Positions 25,026-33,290 of a DNA stretch of 64,000 bases are shown piece after piece. The translations under genes were made by a program, and so were the position numbers. The DNA comes from Streptomyces albicerus (GTDB taxonomy: Bacteria > Actinomycetota > Actinomycetes > Streptomycetales > Streptomycetaceae). Within the stretch, counting starts at the first letter, position 1, and every line of letters starts with the position of its first letter. The notes below the pieces were generated by a model. That model saw nothing but the letters and a program-made list of their open reading frames with translations. It searched no databases and was not told where the DNA came from. The stretch spans positions 78,469 through 142,468 of the forward strand of contig NZ_VWMY01000017.1 in NCBI RefSeq assembly GCF_008905045.1, given 5' to 3'.

Positions 25026-27820
25026 GAACCGGCATACGGAGGCTCGCAGACGCCACACGGAGGTCCGGCGGCCCGGGGAGACCCGGACGAGCCGGAGGCA
25101 CGCGCGCCAGGATCCCGCTGCTCGCCCGGCTGCGCGTCGGCACCAAGCTCATGCTGCTGGTACTGCTGCCGGTCTCCGGACTCCTCGCCTTCACCGTCTT
25201 CGCGGCCGTGACCGAGTGGAACGAGGCACGCACCCTGCGGGATTTCAGGACCACCACGCGCGTCTCCTTCGCCCTGGCCACGCTCACCGAGGCCCTGGCC
25301 CGAGAGCGCCTCGCCGAGGTCCTCGTGGAGGTGCGGCCCGACCGGCCGGGCGTGACGGACGAACGGGACGCGGCCCGGCGCGCCACGGACCGGGCGCTGA
25401 CCGCCGCGAAGGGCAGTGCCGCGGACATCACCGGGCAGCCGGACGTCGTGGGACAGCTCGACGCGAGGGGCCGGCAACTCTTCGCGACCAGACTGGAGTC
25501 GGGCAGCGGCTCCTTCACCGGAACGGAGATCGGGCAGAAGTACGCGAGCCTCACGAACGACCTGCTCAACACCGTCCACCACCTCGACTCGAGCCGCCCC
25601 TCCCGGGCCTCCGGCCGTGCCGCGGACGGCTACCTGGCCGCCCTGGAGGCCATCGAGGCCGCCGAGCGTGAACGCGTCGAGCTGGCCGTCCTGTTCGCGG
25701 CCGCATCCGGGGACGGCCGGGGCGCGACCGCCGACCGCTGGGAGGCACTGGAGGCCGCCCACCTCGACACGTTCCGGCAGAACGTGTCGGGGCGGCTCAA
25801 GGTTCGGCTGTCGAGCGTGCTGCTCCAGCCCGCGGGCCGCACCGTACGCGGCGCGCGGGAGGCACTCACGTCCGGCGACACCGCGAAACTGCCCTCCCTG
25901 GACCGCTGGCTGGCCGCCTCCACCGACCGTCTCACGGCCCTGCGCGGCATCGCGAAGGCCGCCGAGGGCGAACTGGCCGCCGCCGCGGACCGTGATCTAC
26001 AGGCCGCGAAGGAACGCGGCGAACGCGAACTGGGCCTCTCCGTAGTGGTCCTCTTCGCCGTCACGGTCCTGGCCCTGGCGCTGCGCCGCTCGATCACCCG
26101 CCCCCTCACCGAGGTGTCCGAAGGCGCCAAGGCCCTCGCCGACGGCGACCTGTCGTACGACATCCGCTACGCGGGACGCGACGAGATCGGCAACGTCGCC
26201 GACACCTTCCGCGAACTCCATGTGACCAGCGAGCGGTTCGCCGCCCAGATCCGCGCCATGAACGCGGCGATCGACGACAACCGGCTCGGTCACCGCGCCG
26301 ACGTCGCCGCCTTCGAGGGGACCTGGGCGCAGCTCCTGCGCGGCATGAACGCCACCATGGACTCCTTCGCGGCGGCCCACGGGCGGCGGCGCAAGGCCGA
26401 AAAGGAGCTGGAGAGCATCTTCAACCTCTCCCTCGACCTGTTGTGCATCAGCGGCCTCGACGGCTACTTCAAGCGGGTGAACCCGGCGTTCGAGAGGACA
26501 CTCGGCTACTCCGGAACGAGGCTGCTGTCCCGGCCGTTCCTCGAATTCGTGCACGAGGAGGACCGGGACCGCGTGCGCGAGATCCTCGACCGGCTGGCGA
26601 CCGGCGTCGAGGTCGTCGAGTTCGAGAACCGCTACATACGCGGCGACGGCACCGAGTGCTGGCTCCAGTGGAGCTGCCGCCCGGTCATCGAAGAGGGCCT
26701 CATCTACGCCGCCGCTCGCGACGTCACCGAGAGCCGCCGCGCCGCCCGCGAACAGGCCGCGCTGCGCCGGATCGCCACCCTGGTGGCCCGGGGCGTCCCG
26801 CCGCACGAGGTGTTCACCGCCGTCGCGCACGAGGTGGGGCAGCTGCTGAGCACGAGTTCCGCGGCCGTCCTGCGGTACGAGGCCGACGGCGCCGCCACCG
26901 TCGTGGGCTCCGCCCGCACGGCCGCGACGGATGGTCAGGAGGCGGCGACCGCGGTGGCCGGGACGGATGGCCAGGAGGCGGCGACCGCGGTGGCCGAGAC
27001 GGGGTACGCGGCCCGCGTCAGCCGCTCCGTAGGGGCGCCCATCATCGTCGACGACCGCCTGTGGGGAGCCGTCGTCGTGTCGGCCTCGTACCCCGAACCG
27101 CTGCCCAGAGGCACCGAATCGCGCCTCGCCGACTTCACCGAACTCATCGCCACCGCCATCGCCAACGCCGACAGCCGCGCCCAACTGGCCGCCTCACGCG
27201 CGCGCGTGGTGGCCGCCGGCGACGCGTCCCGGCGGCGCATCGAGCGCGATCTGCACGACGGCGTCCAGCAGCGTCTCGTCTCGCTCCAGCTGGACCTGCG
27301 GATGGCCGAGTCCATGACGGCGGACCAGCCGGCCGAGCTCGTCGAGCAGCTGGCGCACATCGGCAAGGGCCTGGACGACGCTTTCGAGGACCTGCTGCAG
27401 ATCTCCCGGGGCATTCACCCGGCGATCCTCTCCAAGGGCGGCCTGGGCCCGGCGCTGCGCGCCCTGGCCAGGCGCTCCGCCGTCCCCGTGGAGCTGGACC
27501 TGGACCTGCCGAGAGCTCGCCTCCCGGAACAGACCGAGGTGGCCGTCTACTACGTGGCCTCCGAGTGCCTCACCAACGCCGCCAAGCACGCGCGCGCGAC
27601 GGTGGTCGAGGTGCGGGCGCGGACGTACGACGGCGTCCTGGAGGTCGTCATCGGCGACGACGGGGTCGGGGGAGCAGAGCCGGGCGGCGGCTCCGGGCTG
27701 ATCGGGCTCACCGACCGGGTCGAGGCGATCGGCGGCAGGCTGACCGTCAGGAGCCCGCCGGGCAGAGGCACCACGCTGATCGTGCGGCTGCCACTGCCGC
27801 GGTCCTCCCCGGACAAGTGA
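25022..27820 (+). CDS. NIT-HAMP-PAS-GAF sensor histidine kinase (NarX-type core)
   Basis: The 932-residue kinase has TM1 (about 43-65), a long extracellular all-helical NIT-like sensor (about 70-335), TM2 (about 337-357), HAMP (358-410), a second helical linker, PAS (about 462-575), GAF (about 590-725), HisKA_3 with RRRIERDLHDGVQQRL (His745), and a HATPase with ASECLTNAAKHA and GSGLIGLTDRVEAIGG. It should autophosphorylate and signal to the LuxR-type regulator at 28345 and perhaps the lone receiver at 23123. The ATG overlaps the lipoprotein stop by 4 nt. A 12-residue tandem duplication lies in the GAF domain. NIT domains are associated with nitrate or nitrite sensing, but the paired sugar-type lipoprotein makes the ligand uncertain. 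Confidence 0.92.
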   Translation: MRTGIRRLADATRRSGGPGRPGRAGGTRARIPLLARLRVGTKLMLLVLLPVSGLLAFTVFAAVTEWNEARTLRDFRTTTRVSFALATLTEALARERLAEVLVEVRPDRPGVTDERDAARRATDRALTAAKGSAADITGQPDVVGQLDARGRQLFATRLESGSGSFTGTEIGQKYASLTNDLLNTVHHLDSSRPSRASGRAADGYLAALEAIEAAERERVELAVLFAAASGDGRGATADRWEALEAAHLDTFRQNVSGRLKVRLSSVLLQPAGRTVRGAREALTSGDTAKLPSLDRWLAASTDRLTALRGIAKAAEGELAAAADRDLQAAKERGERELGLSVVVLFAVTVLALALRRSITRPLTEVSEGAKALADGDLSYDIRYAGRDEIGNVADTFRELHVTSERFAAQIRAMNAAIDDNRLGHRADVAAFEGTWAQLLRGMNATMDSFAAAHGRRRKAEKELESIFNLSLDLLCISGLDGYFKRVNPAFERTLGYSGTRLLSRPFLEFVHEEDRDRVREILDRLATGVEVVEFENRYIRGDGTECWLQWSCRPVIEEGLIYAAARDVTESRRAAREQAALRRIATLVARGVPPHEVFTAVAHEVGQLLSTSSAAVLRYEADGAATVVGSARTAATDGQEAATAVAGTDGQEAATAVAETGYAARVSRSVGAPIIVDDRLWGAVVVSASYPEPLPRGTESRLADFTELIATAIANADSRAQLAASRARVVAAGDASRRRIERDLHDGVQQRLVSLQLDLRMAESMTADQPAELVEQLAHIGKGLDDAFEDLLQISRGIHPAILSKGGLGPALRALARRSAVPVELDLDLPRARLPEQTEVAVYYVASECLTNAAKHARATVVEVRARTYDGVLEVVIGDDGVGGAEPGGGSGLIGLTDRVEAIGGRLTVRSPPGRGTTLIVRLPLPRSSPDK
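26926..26997 (+). repeat. 36-bp tandem duplication within the kinase GAF domain
   Basis: Two 36-nt units (26926-26961, 26962-26997) encode TDGQEAATAVAG and TDGQEAATAVAE. They differ at 3 bases or so. The in-frame copy probably lengthens a surface loop of the GAF domain and looks recent. Confidence 0.9.
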
Positions 27821-27928
27821 CGGCCCGGAGCGCACGCCGTGTGGAGATCCAACGAGGGGGAGTCCTGGACTCGGCGACGTACGTACGCTCCGGGCGGCCT
27901 GGACGGACGGTGAGGCAACCGTCCGGCT

Positions 27929-28243
27929 TCAGGGGCGGGGAGTCCCGCCGTGCTGTGCCGACCGCAGGCGCTTGGCGCGCACGATGTCGGGGTCGCGGGG
28001 GTCGAGGCCGGACAGCAGGCCCTCGGCGAACCGCTCCTCGTCCTCGTACGGGCGGACCCGGACCGACCGCCGTTGCTTCTCGATCCGCGTCTGTCGCATC
28101 TCCCGCAGCCTTTCGGTCATCGGCCCGCCGCCCCTCGCCCGGGGCGGTCGGTCCACCTGCATCTGCACTGGTACGAGCATTGCCCCGAACTGTCTCCGTG
28201 TCGTCACGGCCAGCCCCCGAAACAGGTTCCGGTCCTCCACCAT
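27929..28243 (-). CDS. Small basic protein of unknown function
   Basis: This 104-residue ORF lies on the opposite strand between the kinase and its response regulator. Support: an excellent AGGAGGTGGG ribosome binding site 4 nt before the ATG at 28243, and codon use with high third-position GC. The sequence has a basic N-terminal half (RGLAVTTRRQFGAMLVPVQM) and a helical segment MTERLREMRQTRIEKQRRSV followed by an acidic EDEERFAEGLLSGLDPRDPD. I recognise no family. It might use a shorter start at that second Met. No signal peptide or membrane helix is present. Its location suggests a link to the two-component system, but that is only context. Confidence 0.6.
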   Translation of the reverse strand: MVEDRNLFRGLAVTTRRQFGAMLVPVQMQVDRPPRARGGGPMTERLREMRQTRIEKQRRSVRVRPYEDEERFAEGLLSGLDPRDPDIVRAKRLRSAQHGGTPRP

Positions 28244-28344
28244 TGCCCACCTCCTGCTAGCCGTAACCGGCCACGTCCGGCAGGCTGTTGGCCACGTACC
28301 GCAGACGTGTACCGCACCGGTCGGGCGAGCGGACGGGGAGCACC

Positions 28345-29016
28345 ATGGACGCAGCACAGCGGCCCGCGCGCGGGAGGGTCGTCCTGGCCGACGACGATGT
28401 CCTGCTCAGGGAGGGTCTGGCCAGCCTCTGCGAGCGGCTCGGTTACGAGGTGGTGGGCCAGGCGGGCGACGCGGGCGCACTCCTGGAGCTGGTCGCGGAG
28501 CACGTCCCGGACCTGGTGATCGTCGACATCAGGATGCCGCCCACCCACTCCACCGAGGGGCTGAAGGCGGCCCGTAGCATCCGCGAGCGGTATCCCGACC
28601 TCGGCATCCTCGTCCTGTCCGCCTTCGTGGAGGTCGAGGACGCCCTGGAACTGCTCGCGAGCGGCCGTCGCATCGGCTATCTGCTCAAGAGCCGCGTCAC
28701 GGCCGTGGACGAGTTCATCGAGGCGCTGGACCGGATTCGCAGGGGCGGCTCGGTCGTCGACCCCTCCCTGGTGCAGGAGCTGGTCTCCGCCCAGCGCCGC
28801 GACGACCCGCTGTCCTTCCTCAGCAGCCGGGAGCGGGAGGTCCTGGAGCTCATGGCCGAGGGCCGCTCCAACGCCGGCATCGGCCGCCGCCTGTGGGTGA
28901 CCGAGGGCACCGTCGAGAAGCACGTCCGCAGCATCCTGGGCAAACTGCGCCTCCCGGAGGCCGCGGACGACCATCGCCGCGTGCTGGCCGTCCTCACCTT
29001 CCTGGAATCTCGTTAG
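28345..29016 (+). CDS. NarL/FixJ-type response regulator
   Basis: The 223-residue protein has a receiver (acidic Asp15-17 in VVLADDDV, phospho-acceptor Asp61 in VIVDIRMPP, Lys near GYLLKSR) and a C-terminal LuxR helix-turn-helix (FLSSREREVLELMAEGRSNAGIGRRLWVTEGTVEKHVRSIL). HisKA_3 kinases pair with this class, so it is the natural partner of the kinase ending 524 nt upstream. The gap between them is occupied by a small antisense gene, so it needs its own promoter. Its targets may include the palindrome-bearing promoter at 23506. The ATG at 28345 has GGGGAG upstream. Confidence 0.93.
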   Translation: MDAAQRPARGRVVLADDDVLLREGLASLCERLGYEVVGQAGDAGALLELVAEHVPDLVIVDIRMPPTHSTEGLKAARSIRERYPDLGILVLSAFVEVEDALELLASGRRIGYLLKSRVTAVDEFIEALDRIRRGGSVVDPSLVQELVSAQRRDDPLSFLSSREREVLELMAEGRSNAGIGRRLWVTEGTVEKHVRSILGKLRLPEAADDHRRVLAVLTFLESR

Positions 29017-29062
29017 GACCTGGCCCGGATCGGGCCCGGGCGAGGGCTGACAGGCCGTCGCG

Positions 29063-29085
29063 CTGTCACACCCCGCAAGTAGGGT
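29063..29085 (+). promoter_or_regulatory. RecA-NDp/PafBC-type promoter of the uvrC-whiA operon
   Basis: CTGTCACACC at 29063-29072, 7 nt, TAGGGT at 29080-29085. The TGTCA core and consensus hexamer are kept while the GTGG end of the decamer is not. The uvrC ATG at 29093 follows by 7 nt, the same geometry as in uvrB, so a leaderless message is predicted. Confidence 0.68.
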
Positions 29086-29092
29086 GTGAGAC

Positions 29093-31156
29093 ATGGCCGA
29101 CCCCTCCAGCTACCGCCCCAAGCCGGGACAGATCCCCGACTCGCCGGGGGTCTACAAATTCCGCGACGAGCACCGCCGGGTGATCTACGTCGGGAAGGCG
29201 AAGAGCCTGCGCCAGCGCCTGGCCAGCTACTTCCAGGACCTCGCAGGCCTCCACCCGCGTACGCGCACGATGGTCACCACGGCCGCGTCGGTGGAGTGGA
29301 CGGTGGTGTCCACGGAGGTCGAGGCACTGCAGCTGGAGTACTCCTGGATCAAGGAGTACGACCCCAGGTTCAACGTCAAGTACCGCGACGACAAGAGCTA
29401 TCCGTATCTCGCGGTCACCATGAACGAGCAGTTCCCGCGCGTGCAGGTGATGCGCGGCCACAAGAAGAAGGGCGTGCGCTACTTCGGTCCGTACGGGCAC
29501 GCGTGGGCGATCCGCGACACCGTGGACCTTCTGCTGCGCGTCTTCCCCGTACGGACGTGCTCCGCGGGCGTGTTCAAGAACGCCACGCGCACCGGCCGCC
29601 CCTGTCTGCTCGGCTACATCGGCAAGTGCTCCGCCCCCTGCGTCGAGCGGATCTCCGCCGAGGACCACCGTGAACTCGCCGAGGAGTTCTGCGACTTCAT
29701 GGCCGGCCGCACGGGGACGTACATCCGCCGCCTGGAGCGGCAGATGATGGACGCCGCCGAGGAGATGGAGTACGAGCGCGCCGCCCGTCTGCGCGACGAC
29801 ATCGAGGCCCTCAAGAAGGCCATGGAGAAGAACGCGGTGGTGCTCGCCGACGCGACGGACGCCGATCTCATCGCGCTCTCCGAGGACGAGCTGGAAGCCG
29901 CCGTGCAGATCTTCCACGTACGTGGCGGCCGGGTGCGCGGCCAGCGCGGCTGGGTCACCGACAAGGTCGAGGCCGTCACCACAGGGGACCTGGTCGAGCA
30001 CGCGCTCCAGCAGCTGTACGGGGAGGAGACCGGCGACTCCGTACCGAAGGAGGTGCTCGTCCCGGCGCTGCCCGACCCCGTGGAGCCCGTCCAGGAGTGG
30101 CTCACCGCCCGCCGCGGGTCGAACGTGTCGCTCCGCATCCCGCAGCGCGGCGACAAGAAGGCCCTCATGGAGACGGTGCAGCGCAACGCCCTCCAGGCGC
30201 TCGGGCTGCACAAGACCAAGCGCGCCTCCGACCTGACCACCCGCTCCCGGGCCCTGGAGGAGATCGCCGAGGCCCTCGACCTGGACAGCGCGCCCCTGCG
30301 GATCGAGTGCTACGACATCTCGCACCTCCAGGGCGACGACGTCGTGGCGTCGATGGTCGTCTTCGAGGACGGGCTGCAGCGCAAGAGCGAGTACCGGCGC
30401 TTCCAGATCAAGGGCTTCGAGGGCCAGGACGACGTCCGGTCCATGCATGAGGTGATCAACCGCCGCTTCAAGCGCTACCTCGCCGAGAAGGAGAAGACCG
30501 GCGAGTGGGCCGACGGCGAGACCGGGCTCACCGAGGAGGACGGTCGGCCCAAGCGGTTCGCGTACCCGCCGCAGCTCGTCGTCGTCGACGGCGGACAGCC
30601 GCAGGTCGCCGCCGCCCAGAGGGCCCTGGACGAGCTCGGCATCGACGACATCGCCGTCTGCGGCCTCGCCAAGCGACTGGAAGAGGTCTGGCTGCCCGGC
30701 GACGACGACCCGGTGGTGCTGCCACGCACCAGCGAAGGGCTCTATCTTCTTCAGCGTGTACGCGACGAGGCGCACCGCTTCGCGATCACCTACCAGCGCA
30801 CCAAGCGGGCCCGACGCTTCAGGGCGAGCCCGCTGGACGACGTGCCGGGCCTCGGCGAGACGCGCAAGCAGGCGTTGATCAAGCATTTCGGTTCGGTGAA
30901 GAAGCTGCGATCCGCGACGATCGACCAGATCTGCGAGGTACCCGGCATAGGCCGCAAGACGGCCGAGGCGATCGCCGTGGCCTTTGCCCAGGCGGCTCCG
31001 GCGGCGCCCGCCGTGAACACCGCGACTGGAGAGATCATGGAAGACGAAGCAAACGCAGAATACGCAGCAGACGCGGGACCCGAGACGACGGCGGGTCCCG
31101 CGGGGGAGCCCGTGTCCGCGGGCGCCTCGGACGAGCGACGGGGGCAGGAGACATGA
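29093..31156 (+). CDS. uvrC: Excinuclease ABC subunit C (dual-incision nuclease)
   Basis: UvrC makes both cuts around a lesion held by UvrB. The 687-residue protein has an N-terminal GIY-YIG nuclease (SPGVYKFRDEHRRVIYVGKAK), a Cys cluster region (RTCSAGVFKNATRTGRPCLLGYIGKCSAPC read in parts), a UVR domain (about 205-245) that pairs with the UvrB C-terminus, an RNase H-like endonuclease domain (RIECYDISHLQGDDVVASMVVF; LVVVDGGQPQV) and tandem HhH motifs (DVPGLGETRKQALIKHFGS, CEVPGIGRKTAEAIA). A non-conserved acidic tail of about 50 residues follows. It is the first gene of a four-gene overlapping operon. The ATG is fixed by SPGVYKF context and has no clear Shine-Dalgarno sequence. Confidence 0.97.
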   Translation: MADPSSYRPKPGQIPDSPGVYKFRDEHRRVIYVGKAKSLRQRLASYFQDLAGLHPRTRTMVTTAASVEWTVVSTEVEALQLEYSWIKEYDPRFNVKYRDDKSYPYLAVTMNEQFPRVQVMRGHKKKGVRYFGPYGHAWAIRDTVDLLLRVFPVRTCSAGVFKNATRTGRPCLLGYIGKCSAPCVERISAEDHRELAEEFCDFMAGRTGTYIRRLERQMMDAAEEMEYERAARLRDDIEALKKAMEKNAVVLADATDADLIALSEDELEAAVQIFHVRGGRVRGQRGWVTDKVEAVTTGDLVEHALQQLYGEETGDSVPKEVLVPALPDPVEPVQEWLTARRGSNVSLRIPQRGDKKALMETVQRNALQALGLHKTKRASDLTTRSRALEEIAEALDLDSAPLRIECYDISHLQGDDVVASMVVFEDGLQRKSEYRRFQIKGFEGQDDVRSMHEVINRRFKRYLAEKEKTGEWADGETGLTEEDGRPKRFAYPPQLVVVDGGQPQVAAAQRALDELGIDDIAVCGLAKRLEEVWLPGDDDPVVLPRTSEGLYLLQRVRDEAHRFAITYQRTKRARRFRASPLDDVPGLGETRKQALIKHFGSVKKLRSATIDQICEVPGIGRKTAEAIAVAFAQAAPAAPAVNTATGEIMEDEANAEYAADAGPETTAGPAGEPVSAGASDERRGQET

Positions 31157-32226
31157 CCGAGCACGAGCAGGAAGAACCCTCGACACAGCGCACAGCTGAA
31201 ACCGAGGAAGCGCACAAGGAAGCGCGTGAAGATCACGCGCAACAAGAAGCAGCCGACGAAACGACCGGCAAAGCGGCGGACGGCGCAGCCGACGAAGCGG
31301 CGCGGGAAGACGGAGCGGAAGTGAACACGGGCACGACCATCGAGGCGGCCGGCGTCCCCGAGGCGGCCATTCCGGAGCTGGTGATCATCTCCGGGATGTC
31401 GGGCGCGGGCCGGTCCACCGCCGCCAAGTGTCTGGAGGACCTCGGCTGGTTCGTCGTCGACAACCTGCCACCCGCGCTGATCCCCACCATGGTGGAGCTC
31501 GGCGCCCGCTCCCAGGGCAACGTGGCCAGGATCGCGGTCGTCGTGGACGTCCGCGGCCGCCGCTTCTTCGACAACCTCCGCGAGTCCCTCGCCGACCTGG
31601 AGTCCAAGAACGTCACACGGCGGATCGTCTTCCTGGAGTCCTCCGACGAGGCCCTCGTACGCCGCTTCGAGGGGGTGCGCCGCCCGCACCCCCTCCAGGG
31701 CGACGGCCGCATCGTCGACGGCATCGCCGCCGAGCGCGAGCTGCTGCGCGAGCTGCGCGGCGACGCCGACCTGGTGATCGACACCTCCAGCCTGAACGTG
31801 CACGAGCTGCGCGCCAAGATGGACGCCCAGTTCGCGGGCGAGGAGGAGCCCGAGCTGCGGGCCACCGTCATGTCCTTCGGCTTCAAGTACGGCCTGCCGG
31901 TCGACGCCGACCTGGTCGTGGACATGCGGTTCCTGCCCAACCCGCACTGGGTCCCGGAGCTGCGCCAGTACACCGGCCTCAACGAGGAGGTGGCGGCGTA
32001 CGTCTTCAACCAGCCCGGTGCCAAGGAGTTCCTCGACCGGTACGCCGAGCTGCTGCGCCTCATCCAGACCGGCTACCGCCGTGAGGGCAAGCGCTATGTG
32101 ACCATCGCGGTCGGCTGCACCGGCGGCAAGCACCGCTCCGTCGCCATGTCGGAGAAGCTCGCCGCCCGTCTGGTGTCCGAGGGAGTGGAGACGGTCGTCG
32201 TCCACCGGGACATGGGCCGCGAATGA
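31153..32226 (+). CDS. rapZ: RapZ/YvcJ family P-loop nucleotide-binding protein
   Basis: The protein has the RapZ P-loop IISGMSGAGRSTAAKCLEDLG (Walker A near residues 81-88), VVDNLPPALIP, DTSSLNVHELR and a C-terminal domain with VAVGCTGGKHRSV-like sequence. In E. coli RapZ is an adaptor controlling the glmS sRNA system; in Gram-positives YvcJ binds GTP and its role is less clear. From the ATG at 31153 (overlapping the uvrC stop as ATGA) the 357-residue product has an unusual 75-residue acidic, Ala/Glu-rich N-terminal extension. A GTG at 31321 with GGAGCGGA upstream would give a normal-length protein. Both starts are plausible. Confidence 0.93.
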   Translation: MTEHEQEEPSTQRTAETEEAHKEAREDHAQQEAADETTGKAADGAADEAAREDGAEVNTGTTIEAAGVPEAAIPELVIISGMSGAGRSTAAKCLEDLGWFVVDNLPPALIPTMVELGARSQGNVARIAVVVDVRGRRFFDNLRESLADLESKNVTRRIVFLESSDEALVRRFEGVRRPHPLQGDGRIVDGIAAERELLRELRGDADLVIDTSSLNVHELRAKMDAQFAGEEEPELRATVMSFGFKYGLPVDADLVVDMRFLPNPHWVPELRQYTGLNEEVAAYVFNQPGAKEFLDRYAELLRLIQTGYRREGKRYVTIAVGCTGGKHRSVAMSEKLAARLVSEGVETVVVHRDMGRE

Positions 32227-33290
32227 CGGGACGTACTCTGCGGCTGAGCAGGCTGCGGCGCGTCGGCCCCGAAGGGCGCGGCGGCAAGCCCGCGGAGAGC
32301 CGCGGCGGCAAGCCGCGCCGCCGTGGCGCGCAGCCCAAGGTCGTCGCGCTCGGCGGCGGCATGGGTCTGTCCGCCTCGCTCACCGCCCTGCGCCGCATCA
32401 CCGGCGACCTCACCGCGGTCGTCACGGTCGCCGACGACGGCGGCTCCAGCGGTCGCCTGCGCGACGAGCTGGGTGTGCTCCCGCCCGGTGATCTGCGCAA
32501 GGCGCTGGCCGCGCTGTGCGGCGACGACGACTGGGGCCAGACCTGGGCCCGCGTCATCCAGCACCGCTTCCAGTCCAAGGGCGACCTGCACGAGCACGCG
32601 GTCGGCAATCTGCTGATCGTCGCCCTCTGGGAGCAGCTCGGCGATCACGTCCAGGCCCTCGACCTGGTCGGCAGGCTGCTGGGCGCGCACGGCCGTGTGC
32701 TGCCCATGTCAGCCGTGCCCCTGGAGCTCCAGGCGCTGGTCAAGGGCCACGACCCGGAGCGGCCCGAGGACATAGACACGGTCCGCGGCCAGGCCACCGT
32801 GGCCCTCACGACCGGCGAGGTGCAGTCCGTGCACCTCGTGCCGCACGACCCGCCCGCCGTCCCCGAGGCCGTCGCGGCGGTCCTCGACGCGGACTGGGTG
32901 GTCCTCGGCCCCGGCTCCTGGTTCTCCTCGGTGATCCCGCATCTGCTCGTGCCCGAGCTGCTCGACGCCCTCATCGAGACGAAGGCCCGCCGGGTGCTCT
33001 CCCTGAACCTCGCCCCGCAGCCCGGAGAAACCGAGGGCTTCTCCCCGCAGCGTCATTTGGAGGTTTTGGGACGACACGCCCCTAAACTCGCCCTGGACGT
33101 GGTGCTGGCCGACGAGGCCGCCGTGCCCGACCGCGACTTACTGACCGATGCCGCCCAGCGGTTCGGCGCCGCGGTCGAGCTGGCGCCGGTGGCCCGGACC
33201 GATGGGTCTCCGAGGCACGATCCGGAGCTGTTGGCCGCCGCGTACGACCGTATTTTTCGGATGCATGGAAGGATCGGCCCATGGCGATGA
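32223..33290 (+). CDS. YvcK family gluconeogenesis/cell-wall factor (CofD-like)
   Basis: The 355-residue protein has PKVVALGGGMGLSASLTALRR, VVTVADDGGSSGRLRDELGVLPPGDLRKALAAL and LGPGSWFSSVIPHLLVPEL, the nucleotide-sugar-binding CofD-like fold of YvcK. YvcK (GlmR, CuvA) binds UDP-sugars and balances peptidoglycan precursor synthesis with central carbon metabolism in firmicutes and mycobacteria. Order rapZ-yvcK-whiA is conserved across Gram-positives. A basic N-terminal 35 residues (RLSRLRRVG, GGKPRRRG) precede the core. The ATG overlaps the rapZ stop (ATGA) and the 3' end overlaps whiA by 10 nt, so expression is coupled. Confidence 0.93.
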   Translation: MTGRTLRLSRLRRVGPEGRGGKPAESRGGKPRRRGAQPKVVALGGGMGLSASLTALRRITGDLTAVVTVADDGGSSGRLRDELGVLPPGDLRKALAALCGDDDWGQTWARVIQHRFQSKGDLHEHAVGNLLIVALWEQLGDHVQALDLVGRLLGAHGRVLPMSAVPLELQALVKGHDPERPEDIDTVRGQATVALTTGEVQSVHLVPHDPPAVPEAVAAVLDADWVVLGPGSWFSSVIPHLLVPELLDALIETKARRVLSLNLAPQPGETEGFSPQRHLEVLGRHAPKLALDVVLADEAAVPDRDLLTDAAQRFGAAVELAPVARTDGSPRHDPELLAAAYDRIFRMHGRIGPWR

